Notes: generated from the letters alone by a model not told the origin. A stretch of DNA of 35,617 nt from Thermodesulfobacteriota bacterium (GCA_040756475.1 JBFLZB010000004.1:33643-69259), one strand, 5' to 3'. Shown: positions 1 to 8,444, numbered from the stretch's first letter. Program-made: numbers and translations.

Positions 1-53
1 CGGGCCCGGCGCGGGGGCGGGGGCGCGGCGCCGCCCCCCCCCCCCCCCGCCGG
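1..53. repeat. GC-only segment with 15-C homopolymer
   Basis: The first 53 bases contain only G and C, with a G-rich half (two GGGGGC units) followed by a run of 15 C at 34-48. The two halves are largely complementary and could fold into a strong hairpin. It lies at the window edge, upstream of the first gene. It may be a natural structure or an assembly/sequencing artefact of a homopolymer; the sequence alone does not decide. Confidence 0.5.
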
Positions 54-170
54 TAAAGGGCGGCCTACCCCATACCGTGAGAGGCGTGCTCCCGGCGCCT
101 TTCTTGCGGGACGCCGGCCCGCTGTCTTGCGACCCATTCCGTGTTTCGTCTCTTCCAAGGAGGATCCCCC

Positions 171-2288
171 ATGAGGAAGTGCGCCGTGGCGTTCCTGGCC
201 CTCTTTCTGCTTGCCGCGGGAAACGCGTCGGCGGCGACGGTGTTCCAGGACAACGTGGAGGGGGGAGTGGGCGGGTGGACGACTTCCGGGTTGTGGCAAC
301 AGGTGACGACCGGGTCTTCGTGTCGCGAGGCCAACAGCGGCAACGCAAGCTGGTACTACGGAACCGGGGCTTGCAACTTCGACGTGGGCACGAACTCCGG
401 CTCGTTGACGAGCTCGGCGTTCACGATTCCCGCCGGGCACGACGTCGTGCAGTTGAGTTTCTGGTCCTGGTACGAGACAGAGACTACTGGAACCAGTTGG
501 GACCGGCGCATTGTGCAGATTTCCGTGGATGGGGGGCCTTTCGAGAATCTGATACAGTTTTCTGGTGACACTATGAGGAAGTGGAGCCAGAAGACTCTGG
601 ACCTTACCGCCTACGCGGGCAGGTCGGTCCAGATTCGCTTCTTCTTCAACACGGTCGATAGTATCGCAAACAACTACCGGGGTTGGTACGTGGACGACAT
701 CCTCGTGTATACGGCGGAGGCCGGCTACGTGTTCGAGCCGGCGGAGTTCGAGTACGTCGACATCGCGAATCCCGCCAACCGCCTCGCGTCCGTATCCAGC
801 TGCGATGACTGCGGCCAGCAGGTGGGCATGGGGTTTTCGTACCCCTTCTTCGGCAACCTCAAGTCGAGCGCCTGGGTAAGCTCCAACGGCTTCGTGTCGT
901 TTAGTGGCACTTCCATTGGCACATTTGGGAATCACCCCATCCCGACGTCCTCCACCCCCAACGACCTTCTCGCCCCGTTCTGGGACGATCTCCACACGGG
1001 ATACAGCGGGAATGCCAATATCTACGCCGCCACCCTGGGCGCCTCTCCCAACCGCACTTTCGTGGTGCAGTATGAAGACGTGGATTTCTTCGGAAGCGGT
1101 GCAGGAGGCGGGCAGCTCAACTTCCAGGCGGTGCTCTCGGAGGCCGACGGTTCCATCACGTTTCGGTACCTGGACATGCTCAGGGCAAACCCTGGTCGCG
1201 GGGGCGGGAATTCGGCCACCATCGGCATCGAAAACGCTGGTGGAACGGGCGGGCTCCAGTACTCGTACAACCAGGTGAGCGTGGCCGACGGCATGGCGCT
1301 TCGGATGGTCTCCGTCAATCCCGACAGTGACGGGGACGGCCTGCCCGATTGGTGGGAGTTCCTCTACGGTACGGATCCCTTCGATCCCAACGCCCCCGTG
1401 CTCACCGAGGACGTGGACGGGGACGGACTCAACTGGTGGGAGGAGTTCCAGGCCGGTACGAATCCCCTCGACCCGGACACCGACGGGGACGGCCTCCTCG
1501 ACGGCGAGGAGATCGCCCTCGGAACCAACCCCCTCAACCCCGATACCGACGGCGACGGGATGCCCGACGGGTGGGAGGTCGGCCACGGCTTCAACCCCCT
1601 ATCGCCCGGGGACGCTCCCCTGGATGCCGACGGAGACGGCCTGACGAACCTCCAGGAGTACATCTTCGGGACCGACCCCTGGAACCCCGACACGGACGGG
1701 GACGGCGTCCGGGACGGCGACGAGGTGGCCCTGGGGACCAATCCCACTATCCGGGAGCCCACCACGGTGGTCCAGGAGGTGGGGCCGTGGACTCGGGTCG
1801 GCACGGCCTACGTGAGCTTCGACGTGCCCTTCGTGCAGCCGGGCACCACCGGGTTCCGGGTGTACTACGCCGCCTCGTCGCGGCCGACGGTCTGGGACTA
1901 TGAAGCCTCTTTCGACATTCCGGTTTCGGATCGCAGCACAATCATCGATCAGAAGTGGCACGGCATGCCGGGGGTGCCGATGGTGTTCCTCCGGGTGGCG
2001 CCGATCCGGGTGCTGGCGGGGCGCACGTACGTGGGCCACCCGACGGAGGAGGTGGCCACCTTCTTCGCGGGTTCGGAGCCCAGCAAGACCGGGGGGCCCG
2101 CGCAACCCGGCGACGGCGCCGGGGTGCTCGACGACAGCGACGACTCGGACGACCTGTGGGGCTTCTGTTTCGTGCAGGCGCTGGGCGCCGGCCAGGCCGG
2201 CCTGGTGGGAGCGTTCGGTGCCCTCGGCGGGCTGGCAGGGGCTTTGGGGACAGCGTGGGCGTGGCGCAGGAGCAAGCGCAAGCCGTGA
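171..2288 (+). CDS. secreted protein with jelly-roll-like, nidogen-like and thrombospondin type-3 calcium repeats
   Basis: The start is ATG 171, nine bases after AAGGAGG, giving 705 residues. A Sec signal peptide occupies residues 1-22 (cleavage after NASA). Residues about 24-185 resemble a MAM/concanavalin-like fold with paired Cys. Residues about 190-385 resemble a nidogen-type beta domain ([22 protein letters not shown]). Residues about 388-530 hold at least five DxDxDG calcium loops in thrombospondin type-3 style (DSDGDG, DVDGDG, DTDGDG, DADGDG). The C-terminus has an acidic Ser/Asp stretch, then GFCF, a Gly/Ala/Leu hydrophobic segment and a basic tail (RRSKRKP). This Cys-hydrophobic-basic layout resembles CTERM-type sorting signals, although I cannot assign a named class. 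The stop codon overlaps the next start, so the pair is probably translationally coupled. The protein is most likely a surface or extracellular adhesion or structural protein; its exact function is unknown. Confidence 0.85.
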   Translation: MRKCAVAFLALFLLAAGNASAATVFQDNVEGGVGGWTTSGLWQQVTTGSSCREANSGNASWYYGTGACNFDVGTNSGSLTSSAFTIPAGHDVVQLSFWSWYETETTGTSWDRRIVQISVDGGPFENLIQFSGDTMRKWSQKTLDLTAYAGRSVQIRFFFNTVDSIANNYRGWYVDDILVYTAEAGYVFEPAEFEYVDIANPANRLASVSSCDDCGQQVGMGFSYPFFGNLKSSAWVSSNGFVSFSGTSIGTFGNHPIPTSSTPNDLLAPFWDDLHTGYSGNANIYAATLGASPNRTFVVQYEDVDFFGSGAGGGQLNFQAVLSEADGSITFRYLDMLRANPGRGGGNSATIGIENAGGTGGLQYSYNQVSVADGMALRMVSVNPDSDGDGLPDWWEFLYGTDPFDPNAPVLTEDVDGDGLNWWEEFQAGTNPLDPDTDGDGLLDGEEIALGTNPLNPDTDGDGMPDGWEVGHGFNPLSPGDAPLDADGDGLTNLQEYIFGTDPWNPDTDGDGVRDGDEVALGTNPTIREPTTVVQEVGPWTRVGTAYVSFDVPFVQPGTTGFRVYYAASSRPTVWDYEASFDIPVSDRSTIIDQKWHGMPGVPMVFLRVAPIRVLAGRTYVGHPTEEVATFFAGSEPSKTGGPAQPGDGAGVLDDSDDSDDLWGFCFVQALGAGQAGLVGAFGALGGLAGALGTAWAWRRSKRKP

Positions 2289-3601
2289 TCTTTGAACGGG
2301 TGCAGGGGATCGCGCGGGCGGGAGCAGGGCTCCCGCCCGTTTTCTTCGCCGCGCTCGGGGTGCTCCTGGGCGTGGGGCTCCTCGCCGCCGCCTGCGGAGG
2401 AGGGGGCGGGGGCGGGCGCCCGGAGTGGGCGGTGTACCTGTACGTGAACGGGGACAACGACCTGGCCGACGCGGCCCGGGCCGACCTGGACGAGATGGCG
2501 CAGGCCGGGTTTTCCGAGTCGGTGGCGGTGGTGGCCCAGGTGGACCTGCCGGGGGTGCCGACCCGGCGCTACCGGCTCGTGCCCGGCGGGTTCGCGCTCG
2601 TGGAGGACCTGGGGGAGCGCGACATGGCCGCCCCCGAGACGATCACGGAGTTCGTGGCCTGGGCCGAAACCGCCTTTCCCGCCCGGAAGCGGGCGCTGGT
2701 CCTGTGGAACCACGGAAACGGCTGGGACCAGGCCGACGGCCCGAGCCCCCCGTCTCCGGCCGCCGGCCGGAGGGCGGGGTCGATCCTCCACGAGCGACAG
2801 GGGGATGACCGGAGCCCCTTCTTGGCCAACCACCGGGTGCGCGGGGCGGTCGAGGCGGCCGGGGTGCGCCTCGACCTGCTGGGCCTGGACGCGAGCATCA
2901 TGGGCACTCTGGAGGCCCTGTACGAGTTCCGCAGCCTCGCGCCGGTGCTGGTGACTTCGCAGGAGGTCGGGCAACTGGACGGCTGGGACTACACCGCCGT
3001 CCTGGGGCGGCTCTTCGCGGCGCCCGAGATGGATGGGGAGGAGCTGGGCCGGGTGATCGTGGAGGCCTACGAGGCGTTCTTCGAAGAGGTCTTCTACCCC
3101 GCCAACCCGATCTACGAGCAGCGGCACACGGTTGCGGCCCACCGGACTGCCGTGCTCGAGGAGATCGCTTCCGAAGTGGATGCCCTGGGCGCTCGGCTCG
3201 CCGCGGGCCTGGAGGATCCCGCCCTGAGGAGCGGGGCGGTGGAGGAGATCGCTGCGGCCCGCGCTGCGGCCCAGGCCATCGACCGGGAAGCCCAGCCCAA
3301 CGTCTACGTGGACCTGGTGGACCTGGCCCGGCGCCTGGAGCCCGACTCCCCCCTCCCCGGTCTCGTGGCGGAGGCGACGATCGCCGACTACCGGGGGCGC
3401 GACCGCCCCAACGCCCACGGCATCTCCCTCGTGTTCTATGCCCCCTCGCCCCTGGAGCCGGACGTCCTGCCCATCACCTACGACCCCAACTACCGCTGCT
3501 ATGACCCCGGCACCCACACCGGCAACGCCGGGGAGTTCCTGTGCCGGTTCGGGTGGGATGGGTTTCTCGACGCGTACTACGAGGCCGCGGGCTTGTTGTG
3601 A
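2285..3601 (+). CDS. clostripain-like (peptidase C11 family) lipoprotein, nucleophile Cys replaced by Ser
   Basis: GTG 2285 overlaps the upstream TGA (GTGA), with AGGAG at 2268-2272; this gives 438 residues. A hydrophobic N-terminus ends in the lipobox LAAAC followed by seven Gly, so the protein is probably a membrane-anchored lipoprotein. The family core is clear: the strand motif [12 protein letters not shown], the His motif [10 protein letters not shown] (His143), and the region after it that in clostripains reads DACLMG. Here that region reads DASIMG, so Ser204 (AGC at 2894-2896) stands where the catalytic Cys should be. The following SQEV and GWDY motifs are conserved. It is therefore either a pseudo-peptidase or a serine-nucleophile variant. 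Coupling to the upstream CTERM-like protein suggests a role in handling or anchoring that protein (inference). Confidence 0.88.
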   Translation: MIFERVQGIARAGAGLPPVFFAALGVLLGVGLLAAACGGGGGGGRPEWAVYLYVNGDNDLADAARADLDEMAQAGFSESVAVVAQVDLPGVPTRRYRLVPGGFALVEDLGERDMAAPETITEFVAWAETAFPARKRALVLWNHGNGWDQADGPSPPSPAAGRRAGSILHERQGDDRSPFLANHRVRGAVEAAGVRLDLLGLDASIMGTLEALYEFRSLAPVLVTSQEVGQLDGWDYTAVLGRLFAAPEMDGEELGRVIVEAYEAFFEEVFYPANPIYEQRHTVAAHRTAVLEEIASEVDALGARLAAGLEDPALRSGAVEEIAAARAAAQAIDREAQPNVYVDLVDLARRLEPDSPLPGLVAEATIADYRGRDRPNAHGISLVFYAPSPLEPDVLPITYDPNYRCYDPGTHTGNAGEFLCRFGWDGFLDAYYEAAGLL

Positions 3602-3861
3602 GCGCCGGGGCTGATGGGATCGAAGGCCGGGGGATCGCGCATGGGCTCTCTTCGGGGGATCTCCAGCTCCACTCCTCCCAGAACCTCGAAGCGGCGGTGA
3701 ATCTGTGCCGCCAGGTTGAGCGAGACCTCCTCTGGGTTGGCGAGCGCCGTGCGCAGGATCTCGCGCGCCTGGTCCTCCATCGACCGCCCCTCCAGGGCAG
3801 CCTGGAGCCGCAGCCTACCCTTCAGGCTTTCGTCCAGATTGCGGATCGTTATACTGGCCAT
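3577..3861 (-). CDS. FitA/VapB-type ribbon-helix-helix antitoxin, orphan
   Basis: This gene encodes 94 residues from ATG 3861, preceded by GGAGGTG with good spacing. The N-terminus (MASITIRNLDESLKGRLRL, then GRSMEDQAREILR) is the typical Arc-like DNA-binding region of FitA-like antitoxins, which repress their own promoter and neutralise a PIN-domain RNase toxin. The C-terminal RREPMRDPPAFD matches the toxin-binding tail. In such modules the vapC/fitB gene normally follows directly. Here the next gene is the convergent clostripain-like gene, with which the antitoxin tail overlaps by 25 bp, and no PIN-domain reading frame is visible. It is probably an orphan left by toxin loss, or it acts as a stand-alone repressor. 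A good promoter lies just upstream. Confidence 0.82.
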   Translation of the reverse strand: MASITIRNLDESLKGRLRLQAALEGRSMEDQAREILRTALANPEEVSLNLAAQIHRRFEVLGGVELEIPRREPMRDPPAFDPISPGAHNKPAAS

Positions 3862-3890
3862 GTTAGGGCACCTCCGTCAGCCGTGTCTGG

Positions 3891-3919
3891 AGCGTAGTCA
3901 ATGATTGCGCACCCGTCAA
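3891..3919 (-). promoter_or_regulatory. sigma-70-type promoter of the antitoxin gene
   Basis: On the minus strand, TTGACG (3914-3919) is separated by 17 bp from TACGCT (3891-3896). This places the transcript start around 3884, about 23 bases before the antitoxin ATG. An antitoxin of this family would be expected to bind here. Confidence 0.5.
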
Positions 3920-4034
3920 TCCCTGCGAAACGGCGTGACGTGGTCGTGCAGGATCGGATGACGCGGCGGTGGAAGGCGGCCAGGGGAAGCGAGGAAATGG
4001 TGCTCTTTGGGCGTAAGCCGGGAGATGGGATGCC

Positions 4035-4934
4035 ATGCTGCCGGTCGTCGTGAACTTCGCCCCCACGGGGATGATTCCCACCCGGGCCATGACGCCCCAC
4101 GTGCCGCTTTCCGCAGCGGAGGTGGTGGAGGACGTGCACCAGGCCGTCGAGATCGGCATCACCATGGTCCACCTCCACGCCCGGGACGAGGTCACCGGGG
4201 AGCCCACCTGGAGGGCGGAGGTCTACGGCCGGATGATCGAGGGGATCCGGCGCTTCGCACCGGACCTGGTGGTCTGCGTCTCCCTGAGCGGCCGCACCTT
4301 CGGGGAGTTCGAGCGCCGCGCACAGCCGCTTCGGCTCGACGGGGCGCTCAAGCCCGACCTGGGGAGCCTCACCCTGAGCTCGGTCAACTTCAACCGGGAG
4401 GCCAGCGTCAGCACCCCGGCGATGATCCAGGCCCTGGCCGAAGAGATGAACCGCCGCGGGGTGCTGCCCGAGCTCGAGGCCTTCGACGCCGGGATGATCA
4501 ATGCGGCCAAGTACCTGGAGCGCAAGGGGCTGCTCGTTCCTCCCCACTACTTCAACCTGCTCCTGGGAAACGTGGCCGGGGCCCAGGCGGATCTGCTGCA
4601 TGCCGGGATGATGGTGCGGGACCTCCCGGCCGGGTCTGTGTGGAGCATGGCCGGCATCGGCGACGCGCAGCTTGCCGTCAACGCCATGGCCGTGGCTGGG
4701 GGGGGAGGGGTGCGGGTGGGGCTCGAGGACAACCTCTGGTACGACCGGGACCGCACCCGCCTGGCCACCAACGCCGACCTCCTGCGGCGGGTGCATCGGC
4801 TGGCAGAGGCCAACGAGCGAGGGGTGATGAAGCCGGGAGAGCTGCGCACCCTGTTGAAGCTGGAGCCGGGGCACGGGCGCTACGGGCGGCTCCCGCCCGG
4901 CGGACCCGGTGGGAGTGGAGAAGCCCGTGGGTGA
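4035..4934 (+). CDS. beta-keto acid cleavage enzyme (BKACE, DUF849 family)
   Basis: The gene encodes 299 residues from ATG 4035, preceded by GGGAGATGGGA. The family condenses acetyl-CoA with a beta-keto acid and cleaves it to acetoacetate and a new CoA ester, using a zinc-bound TIM barrel. The founding member is Kce of lysine fermentation. Zinc ligands are visible as HLHARD (His46, His48) and Glu231 in VRVGLEDNLW. The opening NFAPTGMIPT and the SLSGR motif also match the family. Length is normal; the last 15-20 residues are Gly/Pro-rich and unlike the family core. The substrate cannot be inferred: no other lysine-fermentation gene is nearby. The gene overlaps the start of a GNAT gene, which suggests co-transcription. 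Confidence 0.9.
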   Translation: MLPVVVNFAPTGMIPTRAMTPHVPLSAAEVVEDVHQAVEIGITMVHLHARDEVTGEPTWRAEVYGRMIEGIRRFAPDLVVCVSLSGRTFGEFERRAQPLRLDGALKPDLGSLTLSSVNFNREASVSTPAMIQALAEEMNRRGVLPELEAFDAGMINAAKYLERKGLLVPPHYFNLLLGNVAGAQADLLHAGMMVRDLPAGSVWSMAGIGDAQLAVNAMAVAGGGGVRVGLEDNLWYDRDRTRLATNADLLRRVHRLAEANERGVMKPGELRTLLKLEPGHGRYGRLPPGGPGGSGEARG

Positions 4935-5604
4935 GGGGCTGCGGGGGTACCTGGGCCACCTGGGGCGCAAGGCGCGCTACGGCGGCCTTCCCCGGCTCCT
5001 GGTGGACGGCCTCGCTCTCCTCGGAATCACGGTGCGGCCCTTCTACCTGCACCGGGAGGGGCTCTCCCTGGCCGGTCTTCGGGTTTTCGAGGAGGAGCTG
5101 GCGCCGCTCGGCGTGGGCTTCCTCGGCCCGGGCGACATGCCGGCCCTGGGGGAGCTTCCCGGGCGCAGCCTCCCCGCGCCGGCCCTCCTCTCGCGCCTGG
5201 AGCGGGGGCAGCGGTGCCTGGGCGCCCGGTGGGAAGGCCAGGTCGTCGCGTTTACCTGGTGCGATCTGGAGCGCTGCCATTACGAAGGTTGCTCGTTTGC
5301 GCTGGGGCCGGACCAGGCCTACCTCTTCGACGCCTACTGCGCTCTGGAGTGGCGGGGCAGGGGCCTGGCTCCGTACCTCCGCTACCGTGCCTACGGGGAG
5401 CTCGAGGGGCTCGGCCGCACGGAACTCTTCAGCATTACCGACGCGTTCAACGTGTCGGCCCTGCACTTCAAGGAGAAGCTTCGGGCCCGCCCCGTGCTCC
5501 TGGGGCTCCAGGTGAAGCTGTGGGGCCGGATGTGCCGCACCCGGGTCCTCAGGCGGTATCCGGGGGGCGCTCCTCCGGACCCCGGTCGGGCCGCCACGCC
5601 GTAG
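4927..5604 (+). CDS. GNAT-like N-acyltransferase
   Basis: The preferred start is GTG 4927, with GGAG six bases before it and an 8-bp overlap with the BKACE gene; GTG 4909 is an alternative with a weaker ribosome site. The product is about 225 residues. The C-terminal half contains the acetyl-CoA-binding pattern of the GNAT fold (WRGRGLAPYL), preceded by the strand AYLFDAYCALE and followed by an Asn-rich helix region (DAFNVSALHFKEK). The N-terminal half has no motif I can assign. The acceptor substrate is unknown. Its 3' end overlaps the convergent epmB-like gene by 56 bp, which is typical of this very compact region. Confidence 0.7.
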   Translation: MGEGLRGYLGHLGRKARYGGLPRLLVDGLALLGITVRPFYLHREGLSLAGLRVFEEELAPLGVGFLGPGDMPALGELPGRSLPAPALLSRLERGQRCLGARWEGQVVAFTWCDLERCHYEGCSFALGPDQAYLFDAYCALEWRGRGLAPYLRYRAYGELEGLGRTELFSITDAFNVSALHFKEKLRARPVLLGLQVKLWGRMCRTRVLRRYPGGAPPDPGRAATP

Positions 5605-6517
5605 GGAGATCGAGCCGGGCTCTCCCTCTTTCCTGGGCCACGGCCTCCACAGGAAGCTTTCCCCGGCCGCTCGGCAGGTCGACGACATAGGGGGGAGGCG
5701 CCCCACGGCCTGCTTCCCGCACGATCCCCCTTCCTCGCTCCATGGACACCCGAAACGACCGATTCCCCGGGGCGCGATCCGGGTGGTGGAGGTAGCGGGG
5801 CCGGATGCCGGCCGCGCGCAGGCCTTCCCACAGGGCGGCCAGGGTGGCGGGGTCGTCGTTGACCCCGGCCAGAAGGACCGACTGGGCTTCCACGGCGATG
5901 CCCGCCGCCCGGAGGCAGCCCACCGCGGCCAGGAGGGGCTCCCAGAGCTCGGCGGGGTGGTCCAGGTGGAGGACGACCGTGAGGGGCAGGGGTACCGCCG
6001 CCAGGCAGGCCGCCAGCCGGGACGTAACGCGCCGGGGAAGCACCACCGGGGCCCGCGTGTGGATACGCCAGCGGCGAATGGAGGGGATCGCCGCGAGGCC
6101 ACGGCCGATCTCGGCGAGCTTGCGGTCCGGCAGGGTGAGGGGGTCGCCCCCGGAGAGGACGACCTCCTCCACCTCCGGGCGCTTGGCGAGCCAGGCGAAG
6201 ATGCGGGCCCACTCCTCGGGCCCCGGACGGCCGCGGCTCCCGGGGGGCTCTCCCCGGCGGAAGCAGAAGCGGCAGTAAAAGAAACACCGGGCGGCCGCCA
6301 GCACGAGCACCCGGTCCGGGTACTTTTGGAGCAGAAAGGGCAACGGCGCACACCCCGCCTCGCCCACGGGGTCGGCCAGGGCGTCGGGGTCGGGCTCGCC
6401 CTCCGAAGGGTGGAAGTCCCCCATCCGGAGCAGCGGGCTGTTCGGCCCCAGGGACTCGGCCAAGGCCCGGTAGGCCCGGGGCCAGCGGACGGGGAGGGGG
6501 CTGGGGGAGGCAGGCAA
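5549..6517 (-). CDS. epmB: EpmB/KamA-family radical SAM aminomutase (EF-P beta-lysine synthesis)
   Basis: The family converts (S)-alpha-lysine to (R)-beta-lysine with a 4Fe-4S cluster, SAM and PLP; beta-lysine is then attached to EF-P by EpmA. The cluster motif CFFYCRFC (Cys78, Cys82, Cys85) is followed by FRRGE. SGGDPLTLPD and RIHTRAPVVLP match the SAM- and substrate-binding core. Lys287 in SGRGKLPV is at the PLP-lysine position. The start is uncertain: homology runs back to VRWPRAY, but the only in-frame initiators there are a TTG at 6517 (322 residues, used here) or an internal ATG at 6424. Relative to E. coli EpmB the N-terminus is about 50 residues short. The gene is divergent from efp and epmA, which strongly supports EpmB over catabolic lysine 2,3-aminomutase. 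Confidence 0.82.
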   Translation of the reverse strand: MPASPSPLPVRWPRAYRALAESLGPNSPLLRMGDFHPSEGEPDPDALADPVGEAGCAPLPFLLQKYPDRVLVLAAARCFFYCRFCFRRGEPPGSRGRPGPEEWARIFAWLAKRPEVEEVVLSGGDPLTLPDRKLAEIGRGLAAIPSIRRWRIHTRAPVVLPRRVTSRLAACLAAVPLPLTVVLHLDHPAELWEPLLAAVGCLRAAGIAVEAQSVLLAGVNDDPATLAALWEGLRAAGIRPRYLHHPDRAPGNRSFRVSMERGRGIVREAGRGAPPPYVVDLPSGRGKLPVEAVAQERGRARLDLPTAWRPDRGPEERPPDTA

Positions 6518-6746
6518 AGGGCTAGAGCCCGAAGTTGTAGAGGACGGACTTGCGCACCACGGGCGATTCCTCGGATCGCCTTTCCGAGCCCCGTTCGGTG
6601 AGCTACCGGGTGGGGAGGAAGTCGAGCAACCGAAGGATGCGGGATGCGCGGAACGCCCTGTGGCGGTCGGGATTCCCCTCGTGCACACCTCCCAGGGAGC
6701 CGAGGGGGCGGGGGGGCGGGAAGCGGATTGGGACATGCGCTTCATT

Positions 6747-6775
6747 TTGACAGAAGGCCCAAAAAAGTCTATTCC
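6747..6775 (+). promoter_or_regulatory. sigma-70 promoter of efp
   Basis: A consensus TTGACA (6747-6752) is followed after 17 bp by TATTCC (6770-6775). The transcript would start near 6782, giving a leader of about 43 bases before the efp ATG. The AT-rich spacer stands out against the GC-rich surroundings. Confidence 0.7.
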
Positions 6776-6824
6776 TATTGCCCTTTCCCAACCCGACAGC
6801 CTGGCGCAGGCAGGAGCGGCAGCG

Positions 6825-7385
6825 ATGTACAAGGCCGGTGATCTGAAGAAGGGGCTCAAGCTGGAGATCGACGGCGAGCCCTACGTGATCGAAGAGTTTG
6901 AGTTCTCCAAACCCGGCAAGGGGCAGGCCCTGTACCGGTGCCGCATGCGCAACATGATCAGCGGCAACCGGTTCGACCGCACCTACCGTTCGGGCGACAG
7001 CTTCAAGCCCGCCGCCCTCGAAGAGCGCAAGATGACCTACCTGTACAACGACGGGCACTTCTACACCTTCATGGACCAGGGCACTTACGAGCAGCACCAG
7101 CTCACCGCCGAGCAGCTCGGGGACGACGTGCACTTCCTGATGGACAACCTCGAGGTGGCGGTGCTCCTCTTTCGCGACCGGCCCATCGGGGTCACCCTGC
7201 CCAACTTCGTCGTCCTCAAGGTCGCCCGCGCCGACCCCGCCGCCCGGGGCGACACCGCCACCAACGTGACCAAGCTCGCGGTCATGGAAAACGGCTACGA
7301 GCTCCAGGTACCGGCCTTTGTCGCGGAGGGGGAGAAGATCCAGATCGACACCCGCACGGGGGCGTACGTGACGCGGGTGAAATAG
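6825..7385 (+). CDS. efp: translation elongation factor P
   Basis: The gene encodes 186 residues from ATG 6825, with AGGAG at 6812-6816. EF-P binds between the ribosomal P and E sites and rescues stalling at polyproline. All three beta-barrel domains are present and the length is normal. The N-terminal domain contains FSKPGKGQALYR; Lys32 in PGKGQ is the residue that EpmA modifies with beta-lysine. The adjacent epmA and divergent epmB genes indicate that this lysine is beta-lysylated. An upstream in-frame extension is open but has no ribosome site and lies before the promoter, so the 6825 start is firm. Confidence 0.97.
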   Translation: MYKAGDLKKGLKLEIDGEPYVIEEFEFSKPGKGQALYRCRMRNMISGNRFDRTYRSGDSFKPAALEERKMTYLYNDGHFYTFMDQGTYEQHQLTAEQLGDDVHFLMDNLEVAVLLFRDRPIGVTLPNFVVLKVARADPAARGDTATNVTKLAVMENGYELQVPAFVAEGEKIQIDTRTGAYVTRVK

Positions 7386-7405
7386 CGGGCCCGGAGAGGG
7401 GCGTA

Positions 7406-7445
7406 ATGGGACCTATGGGACGAATGGGACCTATGGGTGGAAAAG
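7406..7445 (+). repeat. ATGGGACNN tandem repeat, copy 1 (upstream of epmA)
   Basis: Three 9-bp units (ATGGGACCT, ATGGGACGA, ATGGGACCT) are followed by ATGGGTGGAAAAG. The last 22 bases (7424-7445) recur exactly at 8420-8441 on the other side of epmA. A diverged inverted version (CATGGGTCCCACAGGCCCCATG, two short blocks at 7479-7500) overlaps the possible epmA starts. Confidence 0.85.
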
Positions 7446-7497
7446 GCGCCGATGGGGGGCGAGGGTGGTTCTCCTGTCCATGGGTCCCACAGGCCCC

Positions 7498-8379
7498 ATG
7501 AAGGACAGGCCAGAGCGCCCGCTTCGCAACCTCGAGCTTCGCGCCCGAGTCCTCCAGGGGGTTCGGGCCTTCTTCGCCGAGGGGGGGTTCCTCGAGGTCG
7601 AGACCCCCCACCGCATCCCGGCCAACGCGCCCGAGCCCCACATCGACGCCGTGCCTTCGGGGGAGTGGTACCTGCACACAAGTCCCGAGCTCGCCATGAA
7701 GCGGCTCCTGGCGGCGGGGTACCCCCGGATCTTCCAGATATGTCGGTGCTGGCGGGAGGGCGAACGGGGGGAGCGGCACCTGCCCGAGTTCACCATGCTC
7801 GAGTGGTACCGGGCCCACGCCGACTACCGGGCTCTCATGGAGGACTGCGAGGGGCTTCTCGGGTTCCTGGGGTTCGCGGCCGGGGCCAAACCACCCTGGC
7901 CCCGCATCGCCGTGGCCGAGGCGTTCCGACGGTGGGCGGGCACCACCCCGGAGGAAGCGCTGGAGGCCGGTTCCTTCGACGAGCTCGTGGCCTTTCGGGT
8001 GGAGCCCGCCCTGGCTTCTCTCGGCACCCCGGTCTTCCTCGTGGACTACCCGGGGCCGTGCGCGGCCCTGGCCCGAAGAAAGCCCGGTCGGCAGGAGCTG
8101 GCGGAGCGCTTCGAGCTCTATGCCGGGGGGCTGGAGCTCGCCAACGGTTTCTCCGAGCTCACGGACCCGGCGGAGCAGCGGGAGCGGTTCGAGGTCGATC
8201 GGGGCGCGCGGCTCCGTTCGGGCCGCGACCCCTACCCCGTCCCGGAGCCCTTCCTGCGCGACCTCGCCCGCATGCCGCCCTCGGCCGGCATCGCCCTGGG
8301 GGTGGACCGGCTGGTGATGCTGCTCGCCGGCGCCGGGACGATCGACGAGGTGGTGGCGTTTTCGCCGGAGGAGTTGTAG
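7498..8379 (+). CDS. epmA: EF-P--(R)-beta-lysine ligase, class II lysyl-tRNA synthetase paralogue
   Basis: EpmA (PoxA/GenX) activates (R)-beta-lysine with ATP and attaches it to the EF-P lysine. From ATG 7498 the protein has 293 residues. It begins directly at the catalytic core without the anticodon-binding domain, as E. coli EpmA does. Class II motifs are clear: motif 2 around FQICRCWREGERGERHLPEFTMLEWYR (two blocks, FQICRCWREG and LPEFTMLEWYR), the substrate region GLELANGFSELTD, and motif 3 GIALGVDRLVML. The start is ambiguous because the upstream ATGGGAC repeat creates in-frame GTG 7465 and ATG 7480. I chose 7498 because homology begins just after it. It follows efp by 112 bp and probably shares its promoter. 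Confidence 0.93.
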   Translation: MKDRPERPLRNLELRARVLQGVRAFFAEGGFLEVETPHRIPANAPEPHIDAVPSGEWYLHTSPELAMKRLLAAGYPRIFQICRCWREGERGERHLPEFTMLEWYRAHADYRALMEDCEGLLGFLGFAAGAKPPWPRIAVAEAFRRWAGTTPEEALEAGSFDELVAFRVEPALASLGTPVFLVDYPGPCAALARRKPGRQELAERFELYAGGLELANGFSELTDPAEQRERFEVDRGARLRSGRDPYPVPEPFLRDLARMPPSAGIALGVDRLVMLLAGAGTIDEVVAFSPEEL

Positions 8380-8401
8380 GGGGGGCCGGGGCTTGGGTGT
8401 C

Positions 8402-8441
8402 ATGGGACTTATGGGACCCATGGGACCTATGGGTGGAAAAG
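8402..8441 (+). repeat. ATGGGACNN tandem repeat, copy 2 (downstream of epmA)
   Basis: Units ATGGGACTT, ATGGGACCC and ATGGGACCT are followed by ATGGGTGGAAAAG. The final 22 bases are identical to copy 1 at 7424-7445. It is directly followed by a perfect hairpin built from related GGGACGAACGGGACT sequence. Confidence 0.85.
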
Positions 8442-8444
8442 AAC

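Noticed and set aside
6522-6602. Short minus-strand frame ending ...RKSVLYNFGL before epmB
   Set aside because: It has only GTG starts giving about a dozen residues and no ribosome site; it may be nothing, or a displaced piece of the epmB leader.
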